A DNA stretch of 64,000 nucleotides from positions 62,001 to 126,000 of the forward strand of contig NZ_AROI01000003.1 of assembly GCF_000410875.1 (NCBI RefSeq), written 5' to 3'. How positions within the stretch are numbered: position 1 is the first letter of the stretch; each line of letters starts with the position of its first letter. Below the pieces are notes generated by a model that was given only the letters and a program-made list of their open reading frames with translations, searched no databases and was not told the origin of the DNA. The translations under genes were made by a program, and so were the position numbers. Source of the DNA: Halopseudomonas pelagia CL-AP6 (lineage in GTDB: Bacteria; Pseudomonadota; Gammaproteobacteria; Pseudomonadales; Pseudomonadaceae). Shown here one piece after another: positions 53,275 through 62,843 of the stretch.

Positions 53275-55653
53275 ATGTCTCTCCTGCATCCCAGCGCCCT
53301 GCATATCAAACTGCGCCGCGAACTCTGGCATATGCGCGGTCAGGTGCTGGCAATCGCATTGGTTATCGCAGGGGGCATTGCGGTGTGTCTGCTGTCGCTG
53401 GTGAACTATGCTTCGCTTACGACCACCCGCGATCAGTATTATCAGGATCACCAGTTCGCAGACGTGTTTGTCTCGATGACCCGGGCGCCGCGCCACCTGC
53501 TGCAAAGGGTGGCGAACATACCCGGCGTTATACGCCTGAGCGGGCGAGTGGAAGGAGTCGCCAAGCTAGAGGTGGCAGGCTTTAACGACCCAGTGTCAGC
53601 CCGCCTGGTGTCATTGCCGACCACCGGCCAGCCTGAGGTTAACCGTCTCTATCTACGTCAAGGGCGTTTACCAGCGCCCCCCCGCAGCGACGAAGTAGCC
53701 GTGATCGGCAGCTTTGCTGAAGCCCACAGCCTGCAACTAGGCGACCGGCTGGATGCTATTATCAATGGCCGACGCCAACCCCTAAGGGTAGTGGGTATCG
53801 TCGAATCGCCGGAATTCATCTATGTCATCCCGCCCGGTGGCATGCTGCCAGACTATGAACGCTATGGTGTGCTCTGGATGCCCCAAGAGGCTCTGGAATC
53901 GGCAATGGATATGCGCGGGGCGTTCAACAGCATGGTGTTGCGGGTGGACCCCTCCTTCCCCGTCGCTGGCGTGATCGATCTGCTCGACCGCCAACTGGCC
54001 CGTTATGGAAGTACCGGTGCCTACGCCCGCGAGGATCAGTTCTCCAATCGTTTCCTCAGCGACGAGCTCAACCAGCTGAAGACCATGGCATTGATATTTC
54101 CGGCGATATTCATGGGCGTAGCCATGTTTCTGGTCAATGTGGTGGTCACCCGCCTGATCAGTACCCAGCGCGATATTATTGCCGTGTTGAAAGCCTTTGG
54201 TTACAGCAACCAGCAGATTGGCTTGCACTATAGCCAGTTGGTGCTGGTTATCGCGATGATCGGCCTGTTGATTGGTACCCTTGCCGGCATGTGGCTAGGC
54301 CGGGCGCTGAGTGTGCTCTACATGGAGTTCTACCGGTTTCCGACCTTAGTGTTCAGCATCAGCCCCTGGTGGGTGGTGGTGTTGGGGCTGATAACCCTGA
54401 TCGTCGTATTGTTAGGTAGTTGGCGCTCCATTCGCAGGGCCGCTTCCCTGCCTCCAGCGGAGGCTATGCGGCCAGAAGGCCCGGCCAGATATCAGGTAAC
54501 CCTGATCGAGCGCTTGCTGTCACGGGTACGCTTCACCCAGCCGTCGCGCATGATCGTCCGGCACCTCACCCGACGCCCAGCACGCACAGCACTTTCCATT
54601 ATGGGGGTGGCCATGGCCACCGCTATTGTAGTGGTGGGTAACTTCCAGCTCAGTTCCGTCTCCCTCATGGTGCATACCCAATTCTCCCGGGTCCAAAAGC
54701 AGGACCTGACCCTCAGCCTGACCGATCCAGTCAATCAGGCGGCCATGTACAGCATGGCGCGACAGCCCGGCGTGCGCTATGTCGAGGGCCGGCGCATGGT
54801 GGCTGTAGAACTGGTGAACGGTCACCGAAAGTGGCGCACTGCCCTATCCGGCATCCCAGCGGATAGCCAGTTGCAGTTCGTTGTGGATGAGCATCTCACC
54901 GACGTACCCATACCACCCGCCGGGCTATTACTGACCGATTTTCTCGCAGAGCGGCTAGCCGTCGCCCCAGGTGAACTACTACAAGTTCGGGTACTAGAGG
55001 GCCATCGTTCCACCCTGAATCTGCCTGTGGCAGGTGTTACCAGCGAGTTTCTCGGAGTCGGCGCCTATATGAACCTCCAGGCAATGAACCGAGCTCTGAA
55101 GGAAGGGCCACTGGTCAACCAAATCCTGATGAACCTAGAGCCTGATAGCGCAGAAAAAGTGTATCGGGATCTGCGTGACACCCCGCGGGTGATGGCAATC
55201 AATGTTCGCCTAGCGATGCTGGACAGCTTTTTTGAGACCTTGGCCAAGACCTTTCTCACCTATACCTTCATCATCAGTCTGTTGGGCGGCATCATCGCTT
55301 TTGGTGTGATTTACAACACGGTCCGGATTTCCCTTGCGGAGCGGGGTCGGGATCTGGCCAGCTTGCGGGTGCTGGGCTACACCCACAATGAGGTCTCTCA
55401 TATTTTGCTCGGGGAGCTGGCAATCCTGCTGCTGCTTGGCATACCACTGGGCTGGGCCGTTGGCCACGGATTAGCCCACTTTATAGTGATGGCAATGCAA
55501 ACTGAGCTATACCGGGTGCCCCTGGTCATCACGGGTAGAACACGGGCACTGGCGGCGAATGTGGTTATCGCCTCGGCCCTGATTTCCGGATTTATCACTT
55601 GGTCGCGTCTGCGTAGGCTAGACCTGGTGAGCGTGCTTAAAACACGCGAATAA
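53275..55653 (+). CDS. ABC transporter permease, FtsX/MacB type, duplicated
   Basis: Permease of 792 residues. Two similar halves each have an N-terminal span, a periplasmic domain and three spans (FPAIFMGVAMFLVNVVVTRLI through GWRSIRRAASLPPAEAMRP; then TYTFIISLLGGIIAFGVIYNTVRI through TWSRLRRLDLVSVLKTRE). The motif LPPAEAMRPEGP ends the first half. This layout belongs to permeases of lipid or lipoprotein exporters (LolE-like/YtrF-like/DevC-like). The substrate is unknown. Confidence 0.9.
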   Translation: MSLLHPSALHIKLRRELWHMRGQVLAIALVIAGGIAVCLLSLVNYASLTTTRDQYYQDHQFADVFVSMTRAPRHLLQRVANIPGVIRLSGRVEGVAKLEVAGFNDPVSARLVSLPTTGQPEVNRLYLRQGRLPAPPRSDEVAVIGSFAEAHSLQLGDRLDAIINGRRQPLRVVGIVESPEFIYVIPPGGMLPDYERYGVLWMPQEALESAMDMRGAFNSMVLRVDPSFPVAGVIDLLDRQLARYGSTGAYAREDQFSNRFLSDELNQLKTMALIFPAIFMGVAMFLVNVVVTRLISTQRDIIAVLKAFGYSNQQIGLHYSQLVLVIAMIGLLIGTLAGMWLGRALSVLYMEFYRFPTLVFSISPWWVVVLGLITLIVVLLGSWRSIRRAASLPPAEAMRPEGPARYQVTLIERLLSRVRFTQPSRMIVRHLTRRPARTALSIMGVAMATAIVVVGNFQLSSVSLMVHTQFSRVQKQDLTLSLTDPVNQAAMYSMARQPGVRYVEGRRMVAVELVNGHRKWRTALSGIPADSQLQFVVDEHLTDVPIPPAGLLLTDFLAERLAVAPGELLQVRVLEGHRSTLNLPVAGVTSEFLGVGAYMNLQAMNRALKEGPLVNQILMNLEPDSAEKVYRDLRDTPRVMAINVRLAMLDSFFETLAKTFLTYTFIISLLGGIIAFGVIYNTVRISLAERGRDLASLRVLGYTHNEVSHILLGELAILLLLGIPLGWAVGHGLAHFIVMAMQTELYRVPLVITGRTRALAANVVIASALISGFITWSRLRRLDLVSVLKTRE

Positions 55654-55677
55654 CCAGCGCAAAAGGAGGAATCGTTG

Positions 55678-56886
55678 ATGACGATGGGCCGAGTTTGGAA
55701 GGGCAAATGGGTGTTCTGGGCTGTCTTCGCCTTGCTGGTGGCTGTCGTTATCGTTTATAGCCTGCGCCCGGAACCGGTATGGGTAAACCTTGCGACGGTG
55801 ACACGGAGCCCCATGGAGATCACCATTCTGGAAGAAGGCAAGACGCGTGTGAAGGACCATTATGTGGTCTCCTCCCCCGTCACCGGCTACCTGAACCGGG
55901 TCGAATGGAAAGTAGGCGACCCGCTAACACGCGCTGAGTTGGTGGCTTATGTCGAGCCCATGCCAGCGAATGTACTGGACGCCCGTAGCCGAGCTGAGGC
56001 GCAAGCCAGGGTCGAGGCGGCCCGTTCAGCCTTGGCTGCCGTCAGGCAAAAGATCAGCGCCGCCAAAGCCGACGCCGAATACGCTGAAAGTCAGTATGGA
56101 CGCCTGCGCGCGCTAGAAGCGTCCGGATCCATTGCCGCAGAACAGGTACAGCAGGCACAATCAACCGCCCTCAGGACCGCAGCAATTCTGCGCTCGGCGC
56201 AGTTTGAACAGGACGTGGCCACCCATGAACTGGCCGCCGCCAGAGCTTTCATAGAAGTGTCTGCGGCCCATGCCGAGAGCGCAACACCAGCCGAGCGTGT
56301 GGCCGTGCGATCACCGGTAAATGGCGTCGTGCTGGACATCCTGCGTGAAAGCGAGGGGGTAATCCAGGCCGGTGAGGCCATCGTCCGCGTTGGCGATCCA
56401 GGCACCCTCGAAATCGTCGTCGATGTGTTGAGTTTCGATGCGGTCAAATCGGAACCCGGAATACAGACGCGGCTCAATGGCTGGGGCGGCGCCACACTCC
56501 AGGCCGTCATACGCCGAGTAGAGCCGGTCGGATTCGAAGACGTCTCGGCTCTCGGCGTCGAGGAGCAGCGCGTGAAAGTGATCGTCGACATGCTCAGCCC
56601 CCGTGAGCAATGGAACATGCTCGGGGACGGTTATCGTGTCGATGCTGAATTTATCCTCTGGCAGTCACCTGACGTCCTCCAGGTGCCGGCATCCGCGCTC
56701 TTCCAGCACGACGGCCAGCCCACAGTCTTCCTCCTTGAAGGCCAGCGCGCCACGCTCCAAGCCGTGGAAACAGGCCAGAGCAACGGCCTAGCCACAGTCG
56801 TGATCTCCGGCCTCGAAGAGGGCCAAACGGTAGTCCGCCATCCAGGTCGAGAGCTGAGTGACGGCGACCGTATCCGGGTCCGCTAG
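55678..56886 (+). CDS. HlyD family membrane fusion protein
   Basis: Periplasmic adaptor of 402 residues with one N-terminal span (WVFWAVFALLVAVVIVYSL). ATVTRSPMEITILEEGKTRVKDHYVVSSPVTGYL is the first lipoyl half, then a long coiled-coil hairpin rich in Ala/Arg/Glu (AEAQARVEAARSALAAVRQKI), then VAVRSPVNGVVLDILRESEGVIQAGEAI and a beta-barrel. It should link the ABC pump to an outer-membrane channel such as TolC, not encoded here. GGAGG lies nine bases before the ATG at 55678. Confidence 0.9.
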   Translation: MTMGRVWKGKWVFWAVFALLVAVVIVYSLRPEPVWVNLATVTRSPMEITILEEGKTRVKDHYVVSSPVTGYLNRVEWKVGDPLTRAELVAYVEPMPANVLDARSRAEAQARVEAARSALAAVRQKISAAKADAEYAESQYGRLRALEASGSIAAEQVQQAQSTALRTAAILRSAQFEQDVATHELAAARAFIEVSAAHAESATPAERVAVRSPVNGVVLDILRESEGVIQAGEAIVRVGDPGTLEIVVDVLSFDAVKSEPGIQTRLNGWGGATLQAVIRRVEPVGFEDVSALGVEEQRVKVIVDMLSPREQWNMLGDGYRVDAEFILWQSPDVLQVPASALFQHDGQPTVFLLEGQRATLQAVETGQSNGLATVVISGLEEGQTVVRHPGRELSDGDRIRVR

Positions 56887-56937
56887 CGCGGTCTCGGCGG
56901 TACACATGGGTGCGAGAAAACCCAGGTGCGGCAGTGA

Positions 56938-56952
56938 ATAGGCAAAAGCTAT
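56938..56952 (+). promoter_or_regulatory. OxyR-like half site upstream of katG
   Basis: ATAG, seven bases, CTAT equals one half of the OxyR consensus. The second half downstream (GTAC, seven bases, CCGT) is poor. It sits about 100 bp before the katG start, where OxyR activation is expected for this gene. Confidence 0.45.
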
Positions 56953-57012
56953 CAGAGCGGTACACAAAACCCGTTAAATCATCAGGGTATTTTCATGTAC
57001 TTTATCAACTGA

Positions 57013-59295
<2,283 letters not shown>

Positions 59296-59310
59296 ACCGC
59301 AGTAAACAAC

Positions 59311-59342
59311 CTTGGGCGCGGTCATTGCTGGCCGCGCCCAAG
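59311..59342. terminator. strong bidirectional hairpin after katG
   Basis: Arms CTTGGGCGCGG (59311-59321) and CCGCGCCCAAG (59332-59342) pair perfectly around ten bases. It separates katG from the converging CWC gene, whose stop is 11 bp away. No long T-run is seen on either strand. Confidence 0.7.
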
Positions 59343-59352
59343 CGTTCAAATA

Positions 59353-59583
59353 TCAACCCCTGCTAATATCGGCCTCGCGTGACCTCTGATCGCCCGCACC
59401 AGCGGCACAGCCAGGGCAAAGACACGCCTTATCTCCCACTTCTGCCGGCACCCGTGCCAGTGCTTCCTTGCTGATTGTCGTAGTTGTGCACCAACAGGGC
59501 ACGTCAAAATGACCCGCTTGCGCCGGCTGGCATGTATTGGCCCCACCACAAAGGGGGCACAGCGTATTAGCTAAAGGTTTCAT
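59353..59583 (-). CDS. cysteine-rich CWC family protein
   Basis: Protein of 76 residues. LCPLCGGANTCQ, VPCWC and CLCPGC supply seven or eight Cys in the CWC pattern, likely binding zinc or an iron-sulfur centre. The start at 59583 follows the DNA ligase stop by eight bases, so the two are co-transcribed. The family has no proven role. The frame extends to 59604 without support. Confidence 0.85.
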   Translation of the reverse strand: MKPLANTLCPLCGGANTCQPAQAGHFDVPCWCTTTTISKEALARVPAEVGDKACLCPGCAAGAGDQRSREADISRG

Positions 59584-59591
59584 TGTCAGGG

Positions 59592-60488
59592 TTATTGCTT
59601 CCACTCGTCCGAGGAGCCACGGGCATCGGACTCCCCCGCCAACTCAGGCATATCGTTACGCATTCGAACAAAGCGCGCAAATCGCGGCAACCCGCTGGAG
59701 GTCAGCCCATTGTAGCGGTAGGTGACCCAACTGCCGAGCGGCGGTGGCGTTGCTCTTGCCTTATCACTCAAGCCGCTACCCAGGCGAAAGCGTCTACCAT
59801 CCTCACGCTCTACGACTAACGCGCCCACCTGACGGGCGTATTTGCCTTTGCCTTCGGTATAACCCACTACTCGCGCTTCGGCGTCATCATAGAGTTTGTA
59901 TTTCAGCAGATCCTGCGTGCGCCCAGAGCGGTACAGCGCATCCTGATGATGCAGCATCACACCTTCGCTGCCCGCCGCAACCAACGCTTCCAAGCGCACA
60001 TCTAGCTCCGTAGCATCAGTCACGCGAAACTGGGGAATTGACTGCAGCCAAGGAATTCCATTGTCAGCCATGTTTGCCATCGCCCGTACTCGCTGATCGA
60101 AGGTACCGCCGTGATCGGGCAGATCGAACACCATAAATTTAACCCGCCGCCAATCCTTGTCATCAGCCTGGGAGCTACGAACAATGCCGCTGACGGTATC
60201 GAACAGTTCACGCGCTATCCACAGCTCACCATCCATAGCCATAGCTGGCCAGTCCTGGGTGAACCAGCCTGGCGCGGCAATTGGGTAGCCGCCACGGCTC
60301 CACAGCGCTTCCCCGTCCCAATGCCCGCGCACGCCGTCGAGCTTTTCACTGACCCAGTACTCGTGGACTGCCGTTTCACCCGAATAGACACTCGCCAGCA
60401 TCGCCTGATGACTCGCACCCTGGGCAGAAACAAGCGGCGATGCAAACAGCAGCAGGACAGAAAAAAGAACAAGACATAGTTGACGCAT
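59592..60488 (-). CDS. ATP-dependent DNA ligase with signal peptide (Lig E-like)
   Basis: Protein of 298 residues. A signal peptide (CLVLFSVLLLFASPLVSAQG) implies periplasmic export. The nucleotidyltransferase domain shows SEKLDGVRGHW (motif I with the adenylated Lys), LWSRGGYPI, MDGELW, EGVMLHHQDALY and LLKYKLYDDAEARVVGY (motif V), then a short OB domain. No additional DNA-binding domains are present, as in the minimal Lig E group, proposed to act on DNA during uptake or in biofilm. AAGGAGG lies before the ATG. Confidence 0.9.
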   Translation of the reverse strand: MRQLCLVLFSVLLLFASPLVSAQGASHQAMLASVYSGETAVHEYWVSEKLDGVRGHWDGEALWSRGGYPIAAPGWFTQDWPAMAMDGELWIARELFDTVSGIVRSSQADDKDWRRVKFMVFDLPDHGGTFDQRVRAMANMADNGIPWLQSIPQFRVTDATELDVRLEALVAAGSEGVMLHHQDALYRSGRTQDLLKYKLYDDAEARVVGYTEGKGKYARQVGALVVEREDGRRFRLGSGLSDKARATPPPLGSWVTYRYNGLTSSGLPRFARFVRMRNDMPELAGESDARGSSDEWKQ

Positions 60489-60597
60489 GGCGACCTCCTT
60501 ATCGCTTGTGATGTGCGCTCAAGTCCGTTACCGAAGCGCCTGCTTGGCACTCCACCCAAAGCAAATCGGACAGGGCGCTGCTACCCACCGCCGCAGA

Positions 60598-61011
60598 TCA
60601 TGGTTTTTTCGGGGGCGTGTAAGCCGCTGGACATTTCGGCAGATCATCATTGATCTGGAACCAGTTAGCCTTGGAGCCGAAATAAAAGTGCCCAACCGGC
60701 CTGGTCTTAAGGTCCCCATCAAGCGTGCCAGCCCTGAGACGCAAGACCTGCGGCAAATCAGCCCGTTTGCTATAGATCGGGGAGCCGCATACGTGGCAGA
60801 AAACTCGGTACTTGCCGGGTGACGATTCGAATGAGCCCAGCATCCCCTCCCCTTGCAGCAACCTGAAAGCCGAAGTCGAGACCGGTATATTGGTCACAAA
60901 AGCGCTGCCTTGAGCCTTACGACACTGGGAACAATGGCACACTTGAATCGGCTCAAGCTCACCATCAACCTCGTACATTACGCCACCACATAAGCAACTG
61001 CCGGTATACAT
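60598..61011 (-). CDS. GFA family (glutathione-dependent formaldehyde-activating) protein
   Basis: Protein of 137 residues. MYTGSCLCGGVMYEVDGELEPIQVCHCSQCRKAQGSAFV carries the Cys pairs that bind zinc in the GFA fold, and VFCHVCGSPIYSKR completes the set. GFA-family members handle glutathione adducts, but most are uncharacterised. AGGAGGGA lies just before the ATG. It is 18 bp after the RlpA-like gene on the same strand. Confidence 0.87.
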   Translation of the reverse strand: MYTGSCLCGGVMYEVDGELEPIQVCHCSQCRKAQGSAFVTNIPVSTSAFRLLQGEGMLGSFESSPGKYRVFCHVCGSPIYSKRADLPQVLRLRAGTLDGDLKTRPVGHFYFGSKANWFQINDDLPKCPAAYTPPKKP

Positions 61012-61029
61012 GGTCCCTCCTGGGATGTG

Positions 61030-61419
61030 CTAGCGAATAACTTCAACTCTTACGTCAAGCAAACCTGCAGATGTATTGCCTATATCACTAAACGCAGACT
61101 TTGAAAGATCAATGATACGACCCTTCACGAACGGGCCCCTGTCATTAATCTTTACCACGACACTTCTCCCATTCTTAACATTTGTAACCTTAACGATTGC
61201 GCCAAACGGCAGCGTTTTATGCGCAGCTGTTTTTAACCCATGCCTGTAGAGCTCGCCGCTCGCCGTCTTGCGATTTTGGTGCCTGTCCGCATAAAACGAC
61301 GCCTGACCCGATTCAGTGAATCCAACCCAGTTGCCACCTGCGCCTGGCTGTAGCGTAGAGCAGCCTACCAACAAACAGAACAGTGTAAAAACCAGTAATC
61401 TAGGGGAAGAGAATCTCAT
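61030..61419 (-). CDS. RlpA-like lipoprotein (double-psi beta-barrel)
   Basis: Protein of 129 residues. A lipoprotein signal (LLVFTLFCLLVGCSTLQ, lipobox LVGC) is followed by the RlpA-type barrel: GQASFYADRHQNRKTASGELY, AAHKTLPFGAIVKVTNVKNGRSVVVKINDRGPFVKGRIIDLSKSAF. The RlpA family includes septal lytic transglycosylases acting on denuded glycan; no SPOR domain is present here. The start at 61419 is chosen at the signal peptide. Codon use is visibly more A/T-rich than in neighbours, suggesting transfer. Confidence 0.88.
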   Translation of the reverse strand: MRFSSPRLLVFTLFCLLVGCSTLQPGAGGNWVGFTESGQASFYADRHQNRKTASGELYRHGLKTAAHKTLPFGAIVKVTNVKNGRSVVVKINDRGPFVKGRIIDLSKSAFSDIGNTSAGLLDVRVEVIR

Positions 61420-61499
61420 TCTGTGCTTTCTATATATTTTCACATAACCCTGCCAAAAGCCGCGCGATGCAGAGGATGTCGGACGATCGAAGAAAGAAA

Positions 61500-61584
61500 A
61501 TATAACAGCTTTATTATGGGGCATCATCAGATGCCATCACTTGAGAGCTCCTTCAGGCCCGGCCACTGCAACGACTCGTTAAGC
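61500..61584 (-). other. degenerate attC-like site after the nitroreductase gene
   Basis: On the minus strand GCTTAAC (fits RYYYAAC) begins two bases after the nitroreductase stop. About 85 nt further, AAGCTGTTATAT ends in GTTATAT, one base off GTTRRRY. The L boxes do not pair well, so this may be a decayed integron recombination site. Confidence 0.35.
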
Positions 61585-61586
61585 GT

Positions 61587-62702
61587 TTACGCCAGAACTG
61601 TTTCAATTGGGCGCCTCAAGGACCTGGGCATTTCTGGCCCGCGACCAAAGCGAATGACCAGATCAGGCCTGCCAACCGACATACCAATAGACTTGGCAAA
61701 CTCCGGCCTGAGTGACGCGACTTCCACGGGTTGATTAAGGTGAGCGGTTCGAACATCGATCGCCGTTGCCTGCAACGCGAAACGTTGAAAGGCGCGACCC
61801 ACCTCTATCCAGTGATGCTTGTCCTCTTGCTCTGAGACAAATACTGCGATGCCGGCTGAGCTTCGAACATGTCGCGCGTACTTGTCGTTTTCTGCCTTTT
61901 CGGTAAAGAACAAGTCAAACATCAGATCGCCAAGCCAACCTGGGGCAGTTGGGTTGCCTGACGCGCCGGAAAACAGACCGTCGCCATATCGCGCGGCCTC
62001 CCCTCCATTGAAACGTACCCAGTCTTTGAGTTCGCGCACAAACGCTGGATCGCGCATCTGTGCGGTATTACCTTGCACCACGAAATCAAGCACGCTCTCC
62101 ATAGCCAGTTTATCCGTGAGCAGGTGCACCCGGACGCCATTCCCTGAGCCGGCTTTTTCCAACAGCTTCAATTCGCCGCTTGAAAGCGGCTTGGCATCAA
62201 ACTCGCCCCTAGTGGACTGCCGACGCGGGATTGCCTCGAACAGCGGTGTTCGCACCGCTGTTGCAGGCTCAAGGGATATATCCAATGACTCAGTCGCGCC
62301 TGTCTTGAAAACAGTCTCGCCTCGAAAGCCCATTGCTGAAGCCGCCTGCACAAGGTTCTCAGCGGCGCAGCCGAGGCTGACAAAGAGGTGGTGGTCGTCG
62401 GGATCAACAATCGGGCACCTGCGTTGATAGTCAGGCAGAATTGAAATCGACTGGTCACCCGCCCTAAACTTCCAGCACTGCGTGTTGTGGCTGGACGGTG
62501 CGAGGGTTGCGTAGCGCACCAGCTCACGTAATGCGGCGGAGGCGGAAGTGTCACTCGAGCCAAGGTCACCGTGACGCCAAATCTGCTTTACTGCCTGCTC
62601 GTATTCGGAACCACCCCTGCTGAGGGAGTAGGAAGCAAGCAATCCTGTAGCGCCCAGTCCGGTAGCCACGGCAGATGCGATGAACTTTCTTCTGGTCAAC
62701 AT
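61587..62702 (-). CDS. Tat-exported nitroreductase-like (Acg-type) flavoprotein
   Basis: Protein of 371 residues. MLTRRKFIASAVATGLGATG is a twin-arginine signal, so a folded cofactor-bearing protein would be exported or anchored. The body has ALRELVRYATLAPSSHNTQCWKF and a second half with HVRSSAGIAVFVS, resembling the duplicated nitroreductase fold of Acg-like proteins that bind FMN. ATG at 62702 follows GAGGGGG. An attC-like site ends 24 bases before the start and a weaker one begins two bases after the stop, so the gene looks like an integron cassette. Confidence 0.82.
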   Translation of the reverse strand: MLTRRKFIASAVATGLGATGLLASYSLSRGGSEYEQAVKQIWRHGDLGSSDTSASAALRELVRYATLAPSSHNTQCWKFRAGDQSISILPDYQRRCPIVDPDDHHLFVSLGCAAENLVQAASAMGFRGETVFKTGATESLDISLEPATAVRTPLFEAIPRRQSTRGEFDAKPLSSGELKLLEKAGSGNGVRVHLLTDKLAMESVLDFVVQGNTAQMRDPAFVRELKDWVRFNGGEAARYGDGLFSGASGNPTAPGWLGDLMFDLFFTEKAENDKYARHVRSSAGIAVFVSEQEDKHHWIEVGRAFQRFALQATAIDVRTAHLNQPVEVASLRPEFAKSIGMSVGRPDLVIRFGRGPEMPRSLRRPIETVLA

Positions 62703-62725
62703 AGCACTACGCCCCCTCTTTGAAC

Positions 62726-62812
62726 GCCTAACGCGTTGCGCAGCGGTACACCGCAAGCGCGTCCAACCCCAAAGGCGGGCAAATTACCGCTAATGGTTAG
62801 GTAAAAAATATA
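62726..62812 (-). other. attC-like recombination site upstream of the nitroreductase gene
   Basis: Read on the minus strand, ACCTAAC (62812-62806) fits R'' RYYYAAC and AACGCGTTAGGC ends in GTTAGGC (62732-62726), fitting R' GTTRRRY. TAGCGGTA and TACCGCTG inside pair at seven of eight positions, as L boxes. The 87-nt length is normal for attC. Confidence 0.55.
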
Positions 62813-62843
62813 GCTTAAAAAGTGTGTGCGCAGCCCAATGATG

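Noticed and set aside
62740..62752. GCGGTACACCGC mini-palindrome as an operator
   Set aside because: It lies inside the attC-like site and is better explained as part of that folded element.
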